Origin: GCA-2683135 sp964507445
GTDB taxonomy: Bacteria > Planctomycetota > GCA-002687715
Assembly: GCA_964507445.1 (NCBI GenBank)
Contig: CAZDQF010000002.1
Span: 310,001-374,000, forward strand
Reading direction: 5' to 3'
DNA: 64,000 bases
The stretch's first letter is position 1. Each line of letters starts with the position of its first letter. Shown one piece after another: positions 45,538 through 54,938 of the stretch. The translations under genes were made by a program, and so were the position numbers. Under the pieces are notes generated by a model. The model worked only from the letters and a program-made list of their open reading frames with translations. It searched no databases and was not told the origin of the DNA.

Positions 45538-46338
45538 ATGTCCCCCACCAAGATTCGGATCCTCATCGCCACTTCAGAACGCAAACGCGGAGGCGGATCG
45601 TCTGAATGCGATTTCCGCGAGGCGCAGGATGAGCGGTCCTGGAATCGTTACCCATCCTTGATCGCTCCGCGCCGGGAGGCGGTCGGTGCGTTGCTCGCCG
45701 CCATCAACGGGAGGGGGCACGGGGAGGAAGTGCTGCGACTGTCCGGAGACCGGTTGGCGACCGCGACCCGGACGAACCTGGAGTTCGATCGTGGTCCGCT
45801 GCTCCCGGTAGAGCGGAGGGACCGCGGGCCACTCATTTCGGCAATGGACCCCGCTTCGTTGCCTCCTGCGGCCGCGCGGCGCATGCGAGACGAGACCATC
45901 GTGGTCTGTCCCCTCCTCGGGTTGCTCGGGCTCACCGATATGGTGCCTGAGTACCGCTGCCCCATCGGTGCCCAGGTCCCGGGCTGGGGCTCCCTGCACG
46001 CTTACTGGAAGCAGCACCTCGACCCGGTCCTCAACCGTCTCTGCAAACGCCGTCGTGTGTTCTCCTTCTTGCCCAACCGTCTGAGTGCTCTGTGGGCTCC
46101 GAAGGGCGTGGAGGAGTTCATCTCGGTCCAGTTCGCGACGCGTAAGAGCGACGGCGGGTTGCGGATCGAGAACGCGGGGGCTGGTCGTCTGGCGGGGGCG
46201 GTGATCCGTTCCATCTACGAGGACGACCTCTCGGATCCCGTCACTCTGCAGCGTTGGAAGAGCCCCGCCGGTCACGTCTACTCGGCGATCGACAGCGACC
46301 GGCCGGACGGTGCCTGGAACATGATGTTCGTTCGTTGA
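45538..46338 (+). CDS. yaaA: YaaA/DUF328 family peroxide stress protein
   Basis: A 266-residue member of the YaaA (UPF0246) family, which in E. coli lowers intracellular free iron and protects DNA from peroxide damage. The N-terminus IRILIATSERKRGGGS matches the start of the family (PSE-KR-GG form). Other blocks are VVCPLLGLLGLTDMVPEYRC, HAYWKQHLDPVLN, FSFLPNRLSALWAP and a C-terminal GAWNMMFVR. ATG 45538 is chosen because the family N-terminus begins a few residues after it; the upstream extension is not conserved. It lies 70 nt before the pseudouridine synthase on the same strand. Confidence 0.85.
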   Translation: MSPTKIRILIATSERKRGGGSSECDFREAQDERSWNRYPSLIAPRREAVGALLAAINGRGHGEEVLRLSGDRLATATRTNLEFDRGPLLPVERRDRGPLISAMDPASLPPAAARRMRDETIVVCPLLGLLGLTDMVPEYRCPIGAQVPGWGSLHAYWKQHLDPVLNRLCKRRRVFSFLPNRLSALWAPKGVEEFISVQFATRKSDGGLRIENAGAGRLAGAVIRSIYEDDLSDPVTLQRWKSPAGHVYSAIDSDRPDGAWNMMFVR

Positions 46339-46407
46339 GTCGTCGCGGCCTCGGCGTCGCGTCGAGCCCGACAACGTCGCCAGCTTGGCTTTGTGTACGC
46401 TGAGGCC

Positions 46408-47070
46408 ATGCCACCCCTCACCGTGTTGCATCAGGACGAACGGCTGCTGGTCTGCAGCAAGCCCGCTGGCCTGCTCACGGTGTCGCCACCTCGCGGTCGC
46501 GGTGGCGGCAACGACACCCTCCCCGCGCGTCTGCATCGCGAAGGGCACGGCCGTTTGTATCCGGTTCATCGATTGGATCGGGAGACCTCCGGTGTGTTGA
46601 TCCTCGCCAGGGACAAGGACGCCCGCGAGGAGCTCATGGATCTGTTCAAGCAGAAGCAGGTGAAGAAGCTCTACCTCGCATGGGTGCAGGGGGCGCCGAA
46701 CCCGCCGACCGGCGCGCTGCGGTTTCCCATCCGTGATCTGGGGGCGAGGTCGGTGGTTCATCCCGGTGGTCAGTCGGCGGAGACCCGATACCGGACCGAG
46801 GCTCGACTGGGTCCTTGTGCTCGCCTCTGCGTGGACCTGCAGACCGGGCGGCACAACCAGATCCGGGTCCACTTCGCCCACATCGGTCACCCGCTGGTGG
46901 GAGAGCGGAAGTACGCCCGGGGGCGTGACGCCACCGTGCGTCACAAGCGCGCGGCGCTCCACGCGAGTCGTGTGGAGTTCACCTGTCCCTTCAGCGCGGT
47001 CGCGATTCGCTTGGACGCGCCCATTCCCCAGGACCTCACCAACCTGGAGGCACGGTTGCGGGAGCGCTGA
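46408..47070 (+). CDS. RluA-family RNA pseudouridine synthase
   Basis: A 220-residue pseudouridine synthase without an S4 domain, acting on rRNA or tRNA. The catalytic motif HRLDRETSGVLILA holds the Asp nucleophile. LVCSKPAGLLTV, KKLYLAWVQG and GRHNQIRVHFAHIGHPLVGE are the other family blocks. ATG 46408 fits the family start; a GTG at 46393 would add five residues. The short length is like RluA/TruC proteins rather than RluC/D. The target uridine is not predictable from sequence. Confidence 0.92.
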   Translation: MPPLTVLHQDERLLVCSKPAGLLTVSPPRGRGGGNDTLPARLHREGHGRLYPVHRLDRETSGVLILARDKDAREELMDLFKQKQVKKLYLAWVQGAPNPPTGALRFPIRDLGARSVVHPGGQSAETRYRTEARLGPCARLCVDLQTGRHNQIRVHFAHIGHPLVGERKYARGRDATVRHKRAALHASRVEFTCPFSAVAIRLDAPIPQDLTNLEARLRER

Positions 47071-47273
47071 CGGCGCCGCCCTCTGATCCCCATCTCCAGA
47101 AAAAAACCAGAATGTGATTCCGCCAGGGTCACGGAGACAGATCCAGAGGGTGAAGCCCGGGGCGTTCCCGGGCCCACAGAAATCCGATCCCCAGGGGGTC
47201 GGAATGCTGTACAGGGAACAGACCGGAAGTCGTGCGCTCCGAGCGGGGGCACGGCTTCCTGTCTTGGCGGGGC
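47071..47273. other. Convergent intergenic region with small hairpins
   Basis: About 200 bases between the pseudouridine synthase and the convergent Mla-like operon. It contains an 8-A run (47100-47106 region), a perfect 7-bp hairpin GCCCGGG/CCCGGGC (47155-47161 with 47167-47173) and a weaker one around 47186-47200. These may be terminators for both transcripts. No gene was seen. Confidence 0.45.
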
Positions 47274-48848
47274 TCAGAACTCGAAGAACGCGAAGATCAT
47301 GTGGACCGTCAGCACGAAGATCGTGGCGCGGATGATGGTGGACGTGACGCCCTCTGCCACGGCGGCGCCGGATGACTTGCTCCGCATGCCCACGTGATAG
47401 GCGATGGCGGCGGTGCCGAGGGCGGATATGAGGAGCTTGGCCAGGACCCACGGTGTCCCCCCCGGTAACCCCGTGGAGCCCCACGTCCCGACCAGTTGAT
47501 GGAACTCCTCGTTGAACGAGAACGGGCCGTGTCCGGGATGGGTGGCGAGGAACACCGACACTGCGGCAGCTCTGGCGACGAAGAAGGCGACGGCGAACAG
47601 CAACGGGATCCCCAGCAGACTCGAGATCGTGACTCCCGTCAGCAGGTAGCGCTCCGGGCGGATGCCGTGGCTCCGGAGCGCATCCACTTGCCTCGTCAGC
47701 ACGCGGTTTCCGACGTCTGCGGCGATGGCGGCGCCCGCTCTGGATGCGAACAGCAGTGTGGTGATGCCGGGGACGATGACCCGGTAGAGAGCGTATCCCA
47801 GAGCGCCGATGAACTCCTCTACGAGCACCGGTTCGGTGTAGCCCTGCATGGGGAGCAGTGCGAAGGTGAAGAACGTGGTGGTGAACCCGCTCATGAGACC
47901 TGCGAGGGCGAGGAAGGGAATAGCCGTGCCCAGGGTGCCCAGCCTGAGGTAGCGCCAGAGGAAGCGCAGGCCCCATCGGGCCGAGGGGTAGCGGGGGATG
48001 AGGTGAACCAGTGTCCGGACGGACCCGATGACGAAGTCCCCGGAGGCTTCCAGGGAGCCATGAATCCTCTGCTTCAGCCAGGGAGCCGGAGGACGGGGCG
48101 TCGGATCGTCCGCTCGCCACCCACGCAGGCTCGCGAGGGCTTCGTCCAGGTCTGCGTCCGCGACTTCACGGAGGTCGCGCGCCCTGGGGTCGAGGAGCAG
48201 CACCCGGTCGGCGATCTTGCGGAGCGACACGAGATCGTGGGTCACCACGACGGAGGTCATGCCGTGACTATCGTGCGCGCGCCTGATTCGCTGGGCCACG
48301 TCGACGCTCATGGCCGGGTCCAGACCAGACGTGGGTTCGTCGTAGAAGATCAACTCCGGCCCGAAGGCCAGGGCGCGCGCCAGCGCCAGCCGTTGCTTCA
48401 TGCCGCCGGACATCTGGGCCGGCCTGAGGGCGCCCGGTAGACCGAACTCGTCCAGTAGAGCGTCCGCCCGCCCCTGTCGGTCTGGGCCCTGTGGCCCGTC
48501 GCGGTGGTCGAGGCCGAAGAGGACGTTGCCTCGGGCGTCCACGTCGTCCAGCAGAGCGAAGTCCTGGAAGACGATGCCGGTGCCCGGTACGCCGGTCCCT
48601 TCGCTGACCCGCAGGGCGTCGTGACCGAGTACCCGGACGTCTCCGCTGGCCGTGACCCCGGTCCCCGGGTTCAACAGCCCGGACAGCAACGACAGGGTCA
48701 GGGACTTGCCGGTCCCGCTGGCGCCCACGAGGAGGACCAGCTCTCCTTTCTCGATCCGCGCCGTCGCCTTGTCGAGCAGGACCTGGTCACCTGCGCTGAG
48801 GACCAGCCCCTGGATCGAGATCGCCGGGTCGCTTCCGTTTGCCGTCAT
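47274..48848 (-). CDS. Fused MlaF-like ATPase and MlaE-like permease
   Basis: A 524-residue fusion. Residues about 1-245 are an ABC ATPase with Walker A GASGTGKSLTL, signature MSGGMKQRLALARAL, Walker B LIFYDEPTSGLD and an H-loop in VVVTHDL. Residues about 280-524 are an MlaE/YrbE-type permease with helices such as TAIPFLALAGLMSGFTTTFF and the family segment VIVPGITTLLFASRAGAAIAADVG. In E. coli these are separate proteins MlaF and MlaE, which move phospholipids between membranes. The ATG at 48848 overlaps the upstream gene stop by 4 nt. Confidence 0.92.
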   Translation of the reverse strand: MTANGSDPAISIQGLVLSAGDQVLLDKATARIEKGELVLLVGASGTGKSLTLSLLSGLLNPGTGVTASGDVRVLGHDALRVSEGTGVPGTGIVFQDFALLDDVDARGNVLFGLDHRDGPQGPDRQGRADALLDEFGLPGALRPAQMSGGMKQRLALARALAFGPELIFYDEPTSGLDPAMSVDVAQRIRRAHDSHGMTSVVVTHDLVSLRKIADRVLLLDPRARDLREVADADLDEALASLRGWRADDPTPRPPAPWLKQRIHGSLEASGDFVIGSVRTLVHLIPRYPSARWGLRFLWRYLRLGTLGTAIPFLALAGLMSGFTTTFFTFALLPMQGYTEPVLVEEFIGALGYALYRVIVPGITTLLFASRAGAAIAADVGNRVLTRQVDALRSHGIRPERYLLTGVTISSLLGIPLLFAVAFFVARAAAVSVFLATHPGHGPFSFNEEFHQLVGTWGSTGLPGGTPWVLAKLLISALGTAAIAYHVGMRSKSSGAAVAEGVTSTIIRATIFVLTVHMIFAFFEF

Positions 48849-50095
48849 CGGTCCTCTCCGATGACACCCGTGAGCACGGCCTGATCAGAGAGGCTGCCGG
48901 TCTCCGCGCCGTCTCGGAGCACGACGTAGTGTTCGTCCTTGCGCAGGACCACCCGCCTCAGGACGCGGACCAGCTGGTGGTCCATGCCCTCCCTGTCAGG
49001 GCGGGTGAGGATCTCCTCCAGCGCCTGTTCGAACAAGGGCTCAGCGGCGTCCCACAGGTTGTCCAGGGGGCCCCGGAGTTCGTCGGAGCTGATCGCGTCC
49101 AGCAGCCGCTCGCGGATGCGCTCGTTATCCACGATCCAGGACTTCGCCACCGCTACCGTGAAGGCCTCGAACGCGGGGTGGGTCACGATCTCGCGGGCGG
49201 CGACGTCCAGGGCCTCCTGCACGGACGGCTCGCTCAGGCCCTCGATGACCGTTGCGGCGGTCTCCTGGAACGCCTTCGGAGCGTGCCGTTTGAAGACCGG
49301 CAAGGCCTTCTTGCGGAGCAGCTCCGTGAGGCGATCCACCACCGCCTGTCGCGAGGCAGCGCCGACGGCGTCCTTGGTGGCGATCCAACTGAGGGAGAGC
49401 ATGTCTCCGAAGGTCATGTTGTCCCAGACCTCGGAGCCGATCTGGCCTGCCAGGGGGCCGAGCCTCTCTTCGATCCTGTGTACGAACTCCCGCTCCAATA
49501 CGGGCTCGAGGTGATCGGGGAAGATGTCGTCGGAGAACGCTGAGAAGAACTCCCTCCGCTCTTCTTCATGGCGGGCCAGAGTCTCGGGGAGCGCATCTCT
49601 GAGGATCTCTCCCAAGTCCCGAAGCAGGTCCATGAGCGGCGCCTCGAGTTGTTCGAGCACGGTGTCCCGCCGCGCTTTCCAGAGCTGGCGGATATCGGCG
49701 AGGATCTCCTCCCTCAGGTCTGGGGGCACCAGCGTCTTCAAGACCCAGGCCAGGTCTGCGTCCGGAGTCATGGCGACGACCTCCGTGCCCGGGTCGAACC
49801 TCCTGGTCACGGACGGGTCCACGTCGAGGGTCACCACCCACGGCGCGGATTCTGAGATGCCGGCGACCCGCCCTTGAAGGGCGAAGGCCTCGCCCTCGAC
49901 CGAATAAACGGGGTCTCCCGGACTGAGGGATGGCCGACTGCCGAACCGCACGTCAATGGAATCGAGCCGCCTGGAGACGTGATCTCCCAGGCGTACGGTC
50001 AGGGTCTCGATGCCGGGCACGTCCCGCAACAGGACGAGGATCGTCGCGGATACCGTGACGATGAACGTCACCCCGATCCAGGCTCGTCCGCTCAT
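48845..50095 (-). CDS. Membrane-anchored protein with diverged MCE/MlaD-like domain
   Basis: A 416-residue protein encoded just upstream of the MlaFE fusion and overlapping it by 4 nt. ATG 50095 follows GGAGG with 7 nt spacing. One N-terminal helix (AWIGVTFIVTVSATILVLL) anchors it, and residues about 40-110 resemble an MCE domain (RPSLSPGDPVYSVEGE, GRVAGISE, FDPGTEVVAMTP) although weakly. The remaining 300 residues are charged helices rich in Glu, Arg and Leu. By position it would be the MlaD-like substrate-binding partner. The MCE call is tentative and rests mainly on context. Confidence 0.6.
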   Translation of the reverse strand: MSGRAWIGVTFIVTVSATILVLLRDVPGIETLTVRLGDHVSRRLDSIDVRFGSRPSLSPGDPVYSVEGEAFALQGRVAGISESAPWVVTLDVDPSVTRRFDPGTEVVAMTPDADLAWVLKTLVPPDLREEILADIRQLWKARRDTVLEQLEAPLMDLLRDLGEILRDALPETLARHEEERREFFSAFSDDIFPDHLEPVLEREFVHRIEERLGPLAGQIGSEVWDNMTFGDMLSLSWIATKDAVGAASRQAVVDRLTELLRKKALPVFKRHAPKAFQETAATVIEGLSEPSVQEALDVAAREIVTHPAFEAFTVAVAKSWIVDNERIRERLLDAISSDELRGPLDNLWDAAEPLFEQALEEILTRPDREGMDHQLVRVLRRVVLRKDEHYVVLRDGAETGSLSDQAVLTGVIGEDR

Positions 50096-50574
50096 GCCAT
50101 CGCCTCCGCGGTCGCGCATCCACCGGCGGCCATGGCTCGGATGATCTTGTGTGGATCGTCACAGGTGAAGACCACAGGGAAGGCGCGCCCTGCGCTGATG
50201 AGCCTCAGGGCCGGCCCCGTCCGGCCGACGTAGGTCATCGCACCCCTCTTGCCGAGCGTGATGCGGACTCCGACGCCGCCGTGACTCCAGGCGGACAGCT
50301 CGTCGATCACTTCGATGGAATTGACTCGTTCCAATGGGACCCGGGAGTTGAACACGGGGTAGCCGACGCGAATCCACCCGGTGCTGATCTGGACGGTGAC
50401 ACGCTGGAAGTTGAGCCAACTCAACATGATGATCGCGGCTGCGGACAGGGCGGTGAGCCGGACCACCGGTTCCGGACCGGTCAGCGGGATGACCAGACAA
50501 GGAGCGATCGCAGCGCCGAAGACGGCGTGGCTCAACGTGGACAACGGCTGCTGCTGGTGCGCGATGGCCTTCAT
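50092..50574 (-). CDS. Small membrane protein with PH-like domain
   Basis: A 160-residue protein, first gene of the Mla-like operon, overlapping the MCE-like gene by 4 nt (ATGA). Two hydrophobic segments near the N-terminus (FGAAIAPCLVIPL and LTALSAAAIIMLSWL) are followed by a soluble domain with VQISTGWIRVGYPVFNSRVPLERVNSIEVI, reminiscent of bacterial membrane-associated PH-like domains. I cannot confirm the family. Co-transcription with lipid-transport genes suggests a role at the membrane. Confidence 0.65.
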   Translation of the reverse strand: MKAIAHQQQPLSTLSHAVFGAAIAPCLVIPLTGPEPVVRLTALSAAAIIMLSWLNFQRVTVQISTGWIRVGYPVFNSRVPLERVNSIEVIDELSAWSHGGVGVRITLGKRGAMTYVGRTGPALRLISAGRAFPVVFTCDDPHKIIRAMAAGGCATAEAMA

Positions 50575-50737
50575 GCGAACTCGAAGCCTCTCCTGCTATA
50601 CCCGGTTCCCTGTCTGAGGGTATACGGATGATAGGCGAGGGATGGCCCGCGTGTCGCCGCGGTGTCACGCCGTGGCGGCCCAGCTGCCGCCGGCGGCACG
50701 ACCTCGCGAGGTGGCCGCCGGGGAGCACGGGTGAGGG

Positions 50738-52735
50738 TCAGTTGACGATCAACTGCCCGTTGGCGGTGAGGAGGAGCGTGCCGAAGGTGGACGGGCCGCT
50801 CGCTTGTGTGAACTCGTACACCGCTTCTCCCGCCGATGGGGTCGTGCTGGTGCCGACCAGGCTCGAGAAGGTGACGGCGGTGCCGTTGGTGGTGTTACCC
50901 GGAGAGAACCCCACCAGGGAGTCGGTCGTCCAGCCAGCGCCCGAGGATGCGTTGTCGATCAGGACATCCCCGTTGCCGGCGAAGGTGATGTGGAAGGTCG
51001 TGGTCTCGGGGCCGGAGGGCCACTCCGGGACGTCGATGAACCGCACGGAGGTGTCCCCGCAGTTCTCGCTCCACTCGATGGTGCCCCCTGTGTTGGGGGC
51101 GAGATCGGACCAGTGTCCCGCGACCCGAGGAGGACCGGAGATGAAGTCGTTGGTGTTCGCCTGGAACCCCGTGTCTCCGGTGTTGAGGCTGACGGAGCCG
51201 TTGGAGTTCACGTAGATGGTCCCGGCGCTGGAGCCGTAGTAGGTCACGGGGGCGCTGGGACTGATGGCGATGGTGTCGTCATCGCCCAGGGCCAAGGTGT
51301 AGGTCATGGGGGCCGGCGGATTGAGGTCCACGTGCAGCTGGGCTCCGGCGCTGAGATAGAACCCGTCAGGATGGGACGGGTGCACCTTCAGCATCTGGGC
51401 GGAGAAGGAGCCTGTGGGCGGCGCCGTATAGGGGATGACCTGGTCCCCGGGATACGGGATGGGGACCGGTCCCGAGTTGTTCCAGTAGCGGGTGTAGGGG
51501 TGGTAGAGGTTGATGTGGATGAGCTGCCCTCCGGGGGTGCCGTAGGAGAGGGGCGAGTTCCCGGGGGTCAGGGCCGAGGGCATGAATCCGAGGTTGAACA
51601 GGCCACCCTGTTCGCTGCTGGTCATGGTGAAGGTGCCGTGCTGGCCCCCGCAGCGGGTGCTGATTGCCGCGCTGTAGGAGTTTGAAGCGACGCCGTCGAA
51701 GTCGATGGAGGCGAGGGGGCTGTTGGTCTGCCATTGCGGCCCGATGGCTCCGCAACCGCTGGAGGAGAGGATGCTCTCTCGTGCGCCGCCGGGGCCGAAG
51801 AGCGCCCGCATGCGGTCCTTCTGCCCTTGGGTGAAGAGGTTCTTGCAAGCGTCGTTCGTGTAGTCCATGTAGTTCTGGACCATGTCCACGGTCCCGCAGC
51901 TCGCGTGACCCATGCCGCATCCCACGTTGGGGCCAGAGGCCATGGGTGTGTCCAGGACCAGATCATCCGTGGTGCACCCGCCGGCGCCCCAGATGTGGCT
52001 GAGGTTGAGCCAGTGTCCCACCTCATGGGTGGCGGTCCGTCCCAGGTCGAACGGCGGCACGAGGATCCCGGGCGAGGGTCCGCGCCCGAAGTGCTGGTAG
52101 TCGACGACGATGCCGTCCGTGCTCGCCGGACCACCGGGAAACTGGGAGTACCCCAGCACCCCACCGCCGAGGTTGCACACCCAGATGTTGAGATAGTCCG
52201 TGGAGGGCCACGGGTCCTGACCACCGGTGTAGAGCGACTTCACGCGGTCATTGGCGGAGAACGTCGGGACGTTGGTCGGGGTGCGGGTGATCCCCGTGTG
52301 CGGGTTGCCCTGGGGGTCCTCGGTGGCCAGACAGAACTCCAGTTGAGTGTCCGCGGCGACGCTCAGGAACATCTGAGGGGTGTTGACCGCGTCCGCGTTG
52401 AGGCGTCGGAAGTCCTCGTTGAGGACGTCGATCTGGCTCTGGATCTGAGCCGTGGGGATGTTCTGGGAGGGCGTGTTGTAGACCACGTGCACCACCACAG
52501 GGATGATGATGACGGGGGGGCCGCCGTGGTGTGTGCCGCCACCGATCATCTGCTGGGTGTGGGCCTCGATGGCCGCGATCTGGGCCGCCATTCCGGGGTT
52601 CTGGGCGAGCAGCTCCTGGTGTCGCTGCATGGTGCCGCAGTTGGCATGAGGGCTGGCGGTCGTGACTTGCTGGGAGAACAGGGGGGCGTGGGCCAGAACG
52701 AGGGTGGCTACGCAGGCACTGAGGAACCTGGTCAT
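50738..52735 (-). CDS. Secreted M43B (pappalysin-like) zinc metalloprotease with NIDO-like C-terminus
   Basis: A secreted metalloprotease of 665 residues. The start at 52735 follows GAGG and gives a signal peptide (ending at PLFSQ); an in-frame upstream extension is not signal-like. The zinc site is HEVGHWLNLSH (His237, Glu238, His241, His247), the M43B/pappalysin form, after a propeptide-like region and VVVHVVYNT. A Cys-rich loop with a Met-turn type MVQNYMDY follows the zinc site. The middle domain starts at WQTNSPLASIDFDG and the C-terminal module runs from LALGDDDTIAISP to a terminal LIVN. It is a close paralogue of the protein at 52950. Confidence 0.92.
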   Translation of the reverse strand: MTRFLSACVATLVLAHAPLFSQQVTTASPHANCGTMQRHQELLAQNPGMAAQIAAIEAHTQQMIGGGTHHGGPPVIIIPVVVHVVYNTPSQNIPTAQIQSQIDVLNEDFRRLNADAVNTPQMFLSVAADTQLEFCLATEDPQGNPHTGITRTPTNVPTFSANDRVKSLYTGGQDPWPSTDYLNIWVCNLGGGVLGYSQFPGGPASTDGIVVDYQHFGRGPSPGILVPPFDLGRTATHEVGHWLNLSHIWGAGGCTTDDLVLDTPMASGPNVGCGMGHASCGTVDMVQNYMDYTNDACKNLFTQGQKDRMRALFGPGGARESILSSSGCGAIGPQWQTNSPLASIDFDGVASNSYSAAISTRCGGQHGTFTMTSSEQGGLFNLGFMPSALTPGNSPLSYGTPGGQLIHINLYHPYTRYWNNSGPVPIPYPGDQVIPYTAPPTGSFSAQMLKVHPSHPDGFYLSAGAQLHVDLNPPAPMTYTLALGDDDTIAISPSAPVTYYGSSAGTIYVNSNGSVSLNTGDTGFQANTNDFISGPPRVAGHWSDLAPNTGGTIEWSENCGDTSVRFIDVPEWPSGPETTTFHITFAGNGDVLIDNASSGAGWTTDSLVGFSPGNTTNGTAVTFSSLVGTSTTPSAGEAVYEFTQASGPSTFGTLLLTANGQLIVN

Positions 52736-52888
52736 GGGGAGCCTCTTCGGGAGGTAGGTGGGAACGCGGGAAGGTGTGGTGGGCCCGCGTGTGGCTGGTG
52801 TGGCAGCCTTATGGTGACATAGTGTCACTAAGGCGCAGGTTTTGGCAACCGAAAAGACGGGAAAACGCGCACCTTTTCCCCCCCCGAC

Positions 52889-52928
52889 GAGAACAGGCCG
52901 GGAACCCTGAGGCTCCCGGCCTGTTCTC
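52889..52928. terminator. Strong intrinsic terminator-like hairpin
   Basis: A perfect 15-bp stem (52889-52903 with 52914-52928) and 10-nt loop lies 21 nt past the stop of the metalloprotease gene at 52950. It is the strongest hairpin noticed in the window and is well placed to end that transcript before the second protease gene. Confidence 0.7.
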
Positions 52929-52949
52929 TCACCCAGAAAGGAGTCTCGG

Positions 52950-54938
52950 TCAGTTGACCGTCAGGCTCCCGGTGGGAGTCAGCAGCGCCGACGAGAAGTT
53001 GGACGTCGTCGCGCCGGTAGCGAACTCGTAGATGGCGTTGCTCGCGGGGAAGTTGCTGGTCCCGCCCACCAGTGACGAGAACGTCACGCTGCTGCCGGTG
53101 GCTCCGCCTCCGGGGCTGAACCCGGCGATGGAGTCGGTCGCCCACGCGGCATCCACGACCCTGTTGTCGATGGAGACGTTGGCGTTGCCCCAGAAGGTGA
53201 CGTCGAACGACGCGGTAGCCGGACCCGAAGGCCACTCCGGCACCTGGCTGAAGCTGACGACCAGGTTGCCGCAGGCCTCGCTCCACTCCACCGTACCTGC
53301 GTTGTTGGGGGCCAGGTCCGACCAGTGGCCGGCGATGCGGGGCATGTCGGAGAGGAACTCGCCGACGGTAGCGGAAAAGTCACCGGTGCCGGTGTTGGTG
53401 CTGCAGGAACCGTTGGAGTTCACGTACACCGTGCCGTAGGTGGAACCGTAGAGCGCGACGGGGTTGGACGGGGTGATGGCGAGGTTGTCGTCGTCACCGA
53501 GGGTGAGCGCCGTTGGGCTCCCCACGCCGGCGCCGATGTCCAGCTGACCGCCGGCGCTGAGGTAGTAGCCGTCAGAGCTGGACGGGTGCATCTTCAGCAT
53601 CTGCGCCGAGAATTGGACCGCCGCGCCAGCGACGTAGGGCACCACCTGGTTGCCCGGGTACGGGATCACCGTCGGCACCGTGCCACTCCAGAAGTAGGTG
53701 GTCGGGTGTCCCAGGTAGATGTGAAAGAACTGCCCTCCTGGTGTGGTGACGGACAGGCTCGAGCTGGCCGGGTACATGGGGGCGATCATGAACCCCACGT
53801 TGAACAGGCCGCCCTGATCGATGCTGAACATCGTGAAGTTGCCGCTGTCACCGACGCACTTGGGCGTGATCGCAGGAATGAACTGCGTGCCGTTGGTGCC
53901 GTCGAAGTTGATGGATGAGTAGGCGTTGTTGACCTGCCAGTCCGGGGTCGGAGGGGTCACCGGCCCGCACCCGTTCGCGTTGAGCAGGCTGGCGCGCACG
54001 CCACCCGGGTTGAACAGGGCCCGCATGCGGTTCTTCTGTCCCTGAGTGAACACGTTCATGCAGCTGTCGTCGGTGTAGTCCATGTAGTTCTGGACCATGT
54101 CGAGGGAGCTGCAGGAGCTGTGGCTCAGCGGGCAGCCGAAGTTGGCGGCGTCAGACGCCGGGGTGTCCGCGACCAGGTCGTCCTGGCTGCACGGGCCGTC
54201 GCCCCAGATGTGATAGAGGTTCAGCCAGTGTCCGACCTCGTGGGTGCCTGTACGGCCGAGGTGGAACGGGGCCTGGGTGACGCCGCCACGACCGAAGTTC
54301 TGGTAGTCCATGACGACACCGTCGGTGCTCGCCGGGCCGCCGGGGAACTGGGCGTAACCGAGCAGGCCTCCGCTCAGGTTGCAGCACCACATGTTGAGGT
54401 ATTGGGACGCAGGCCAGGCGTCGTGTCCTCCGGAAGAGGAGAACTTCATGTTGTCGTTCGAGGAGAACGACGTGACCGTGGTCTGGGTGCGGGTGATGCC
54501 GCTGTGCGGGTTACCCTGCGGGTCCTGGGTCGCGAGGCAGAACTGGATCTCCGTGTCCGCGGCGACGCCGAGGAACTGGGACAGGGTGCTGCTGGCGTTC
54601 GAGTTCGTCCGGCGGAAGTCCTCGTTGAGCACATCGATCTGGCTCTGAGCCTGCGCCGTGGAGATGTTCTGGGACGCGGTGCGCCAGATGACGTGGATCA
54701 CGCACGGGATCGTGATGACGTTGGGGCCCCCGTGGTGCGATCCGCCCACGGCAGCCTGCTGGGTCGCTGCCTCGATGGCGGCACGCTTGACCGCCAGATC
54801 GGGGTTCTCGATCAGCAGTTGTTGATGCCGGTGCATGGTGGCGCAGGTGCGATGCTGAACAGCAGGATTCAACTGCTGTGCGCTGACCGCGGCGGTGAGC
54901 AGCAGGGCCAGGGCGGAGGTGGAGAGCAAGGTCTTCAT
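52950..54938 (-). CDS. Secreted M43B (pappalysin-like) zinc metalloprotease, second copy
   Basis: A 662-residue paralogue of the preceding enzyme. The start at 54938 follows AAGG and opens a signal peptide (LALLLTAAVSAQ). The zinc motif HEVGHWLNLYH begins at His233, and MVQNYMDYTDDSC contains the Met-turn. The middle domain starts at WQVNNAYSSINFDG and the C-terminal module from LTLGDDDNLAITP ends in LTVN. The two proteases are probably a tandem duplication. The strong hairpin between them suggests separate transcripts. It is divergent from the asparaginase gene. Confidence 0.93.
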   Translation of the reverse strand: MKTLLSTSALALLLTAAVSAQQLNPAVQHRTCATMHRHQQLLIENPDLAVKRAAIEAATQQAAVGGSHHGGPNVITIPCVIHVIWRTASQNISTAQAQSQIDVLNEDFRRTNSNASSTLSQFLGVAADTEIQFCLATQDPQGNPHSGITRTQTTVTSFSSNDNMKFSSSGGHDAWPASQYLNMWCCNLSGGLLGYAQFPGGPASTDGVVMDYQNFGRGGVTQAPFHLGRTGTHEVGHWLNLYHIWGDGPCSQDDLVADTPASDAANFGCPLSHSSCSSLDMVQNYMDYTDDSCMNVFTQGQKNRMRALFNPGGVRASLLNANGCGPVTPPTPDWQVNNAYSSINFDGTNGTQFIPAITPKCVGDSGNFTMFSIDQGGLFNVGFMIAPMYPASSSLSVTTPGGQFFHIYLGHPTTYFWSGTVPTVIPYPGNQVVPYVAGAAVQFSAQMLKMHPSSSDGYYLSAGGQLDIGAGVGSPTALTLGDDDNLAITPSNPVALYGSTYGTVYVNSNGSCSTNTGTGDFSATVGEFLSDMPRIAGHWSDLAPNNAGTVEWSEACGNLVVSFSQVPEWPSGPATASFDVTFWGNANVSIDNRVVDAAWATDSIAGFSPGGGATGSSVTFSSLVGGTSNFPASNAIYEFATGATTSNFSSALLTPTGSLTVN

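Noticed and set aside
45574..48120. Very long open frame (848 codons) on the minus strand across yaaA, the pseudouridine synthase and mlaFE
   Set aside because: It runs antisense through two real plus-strand genes and out of frame through the MlaFE fusion; the product is low-complexity.
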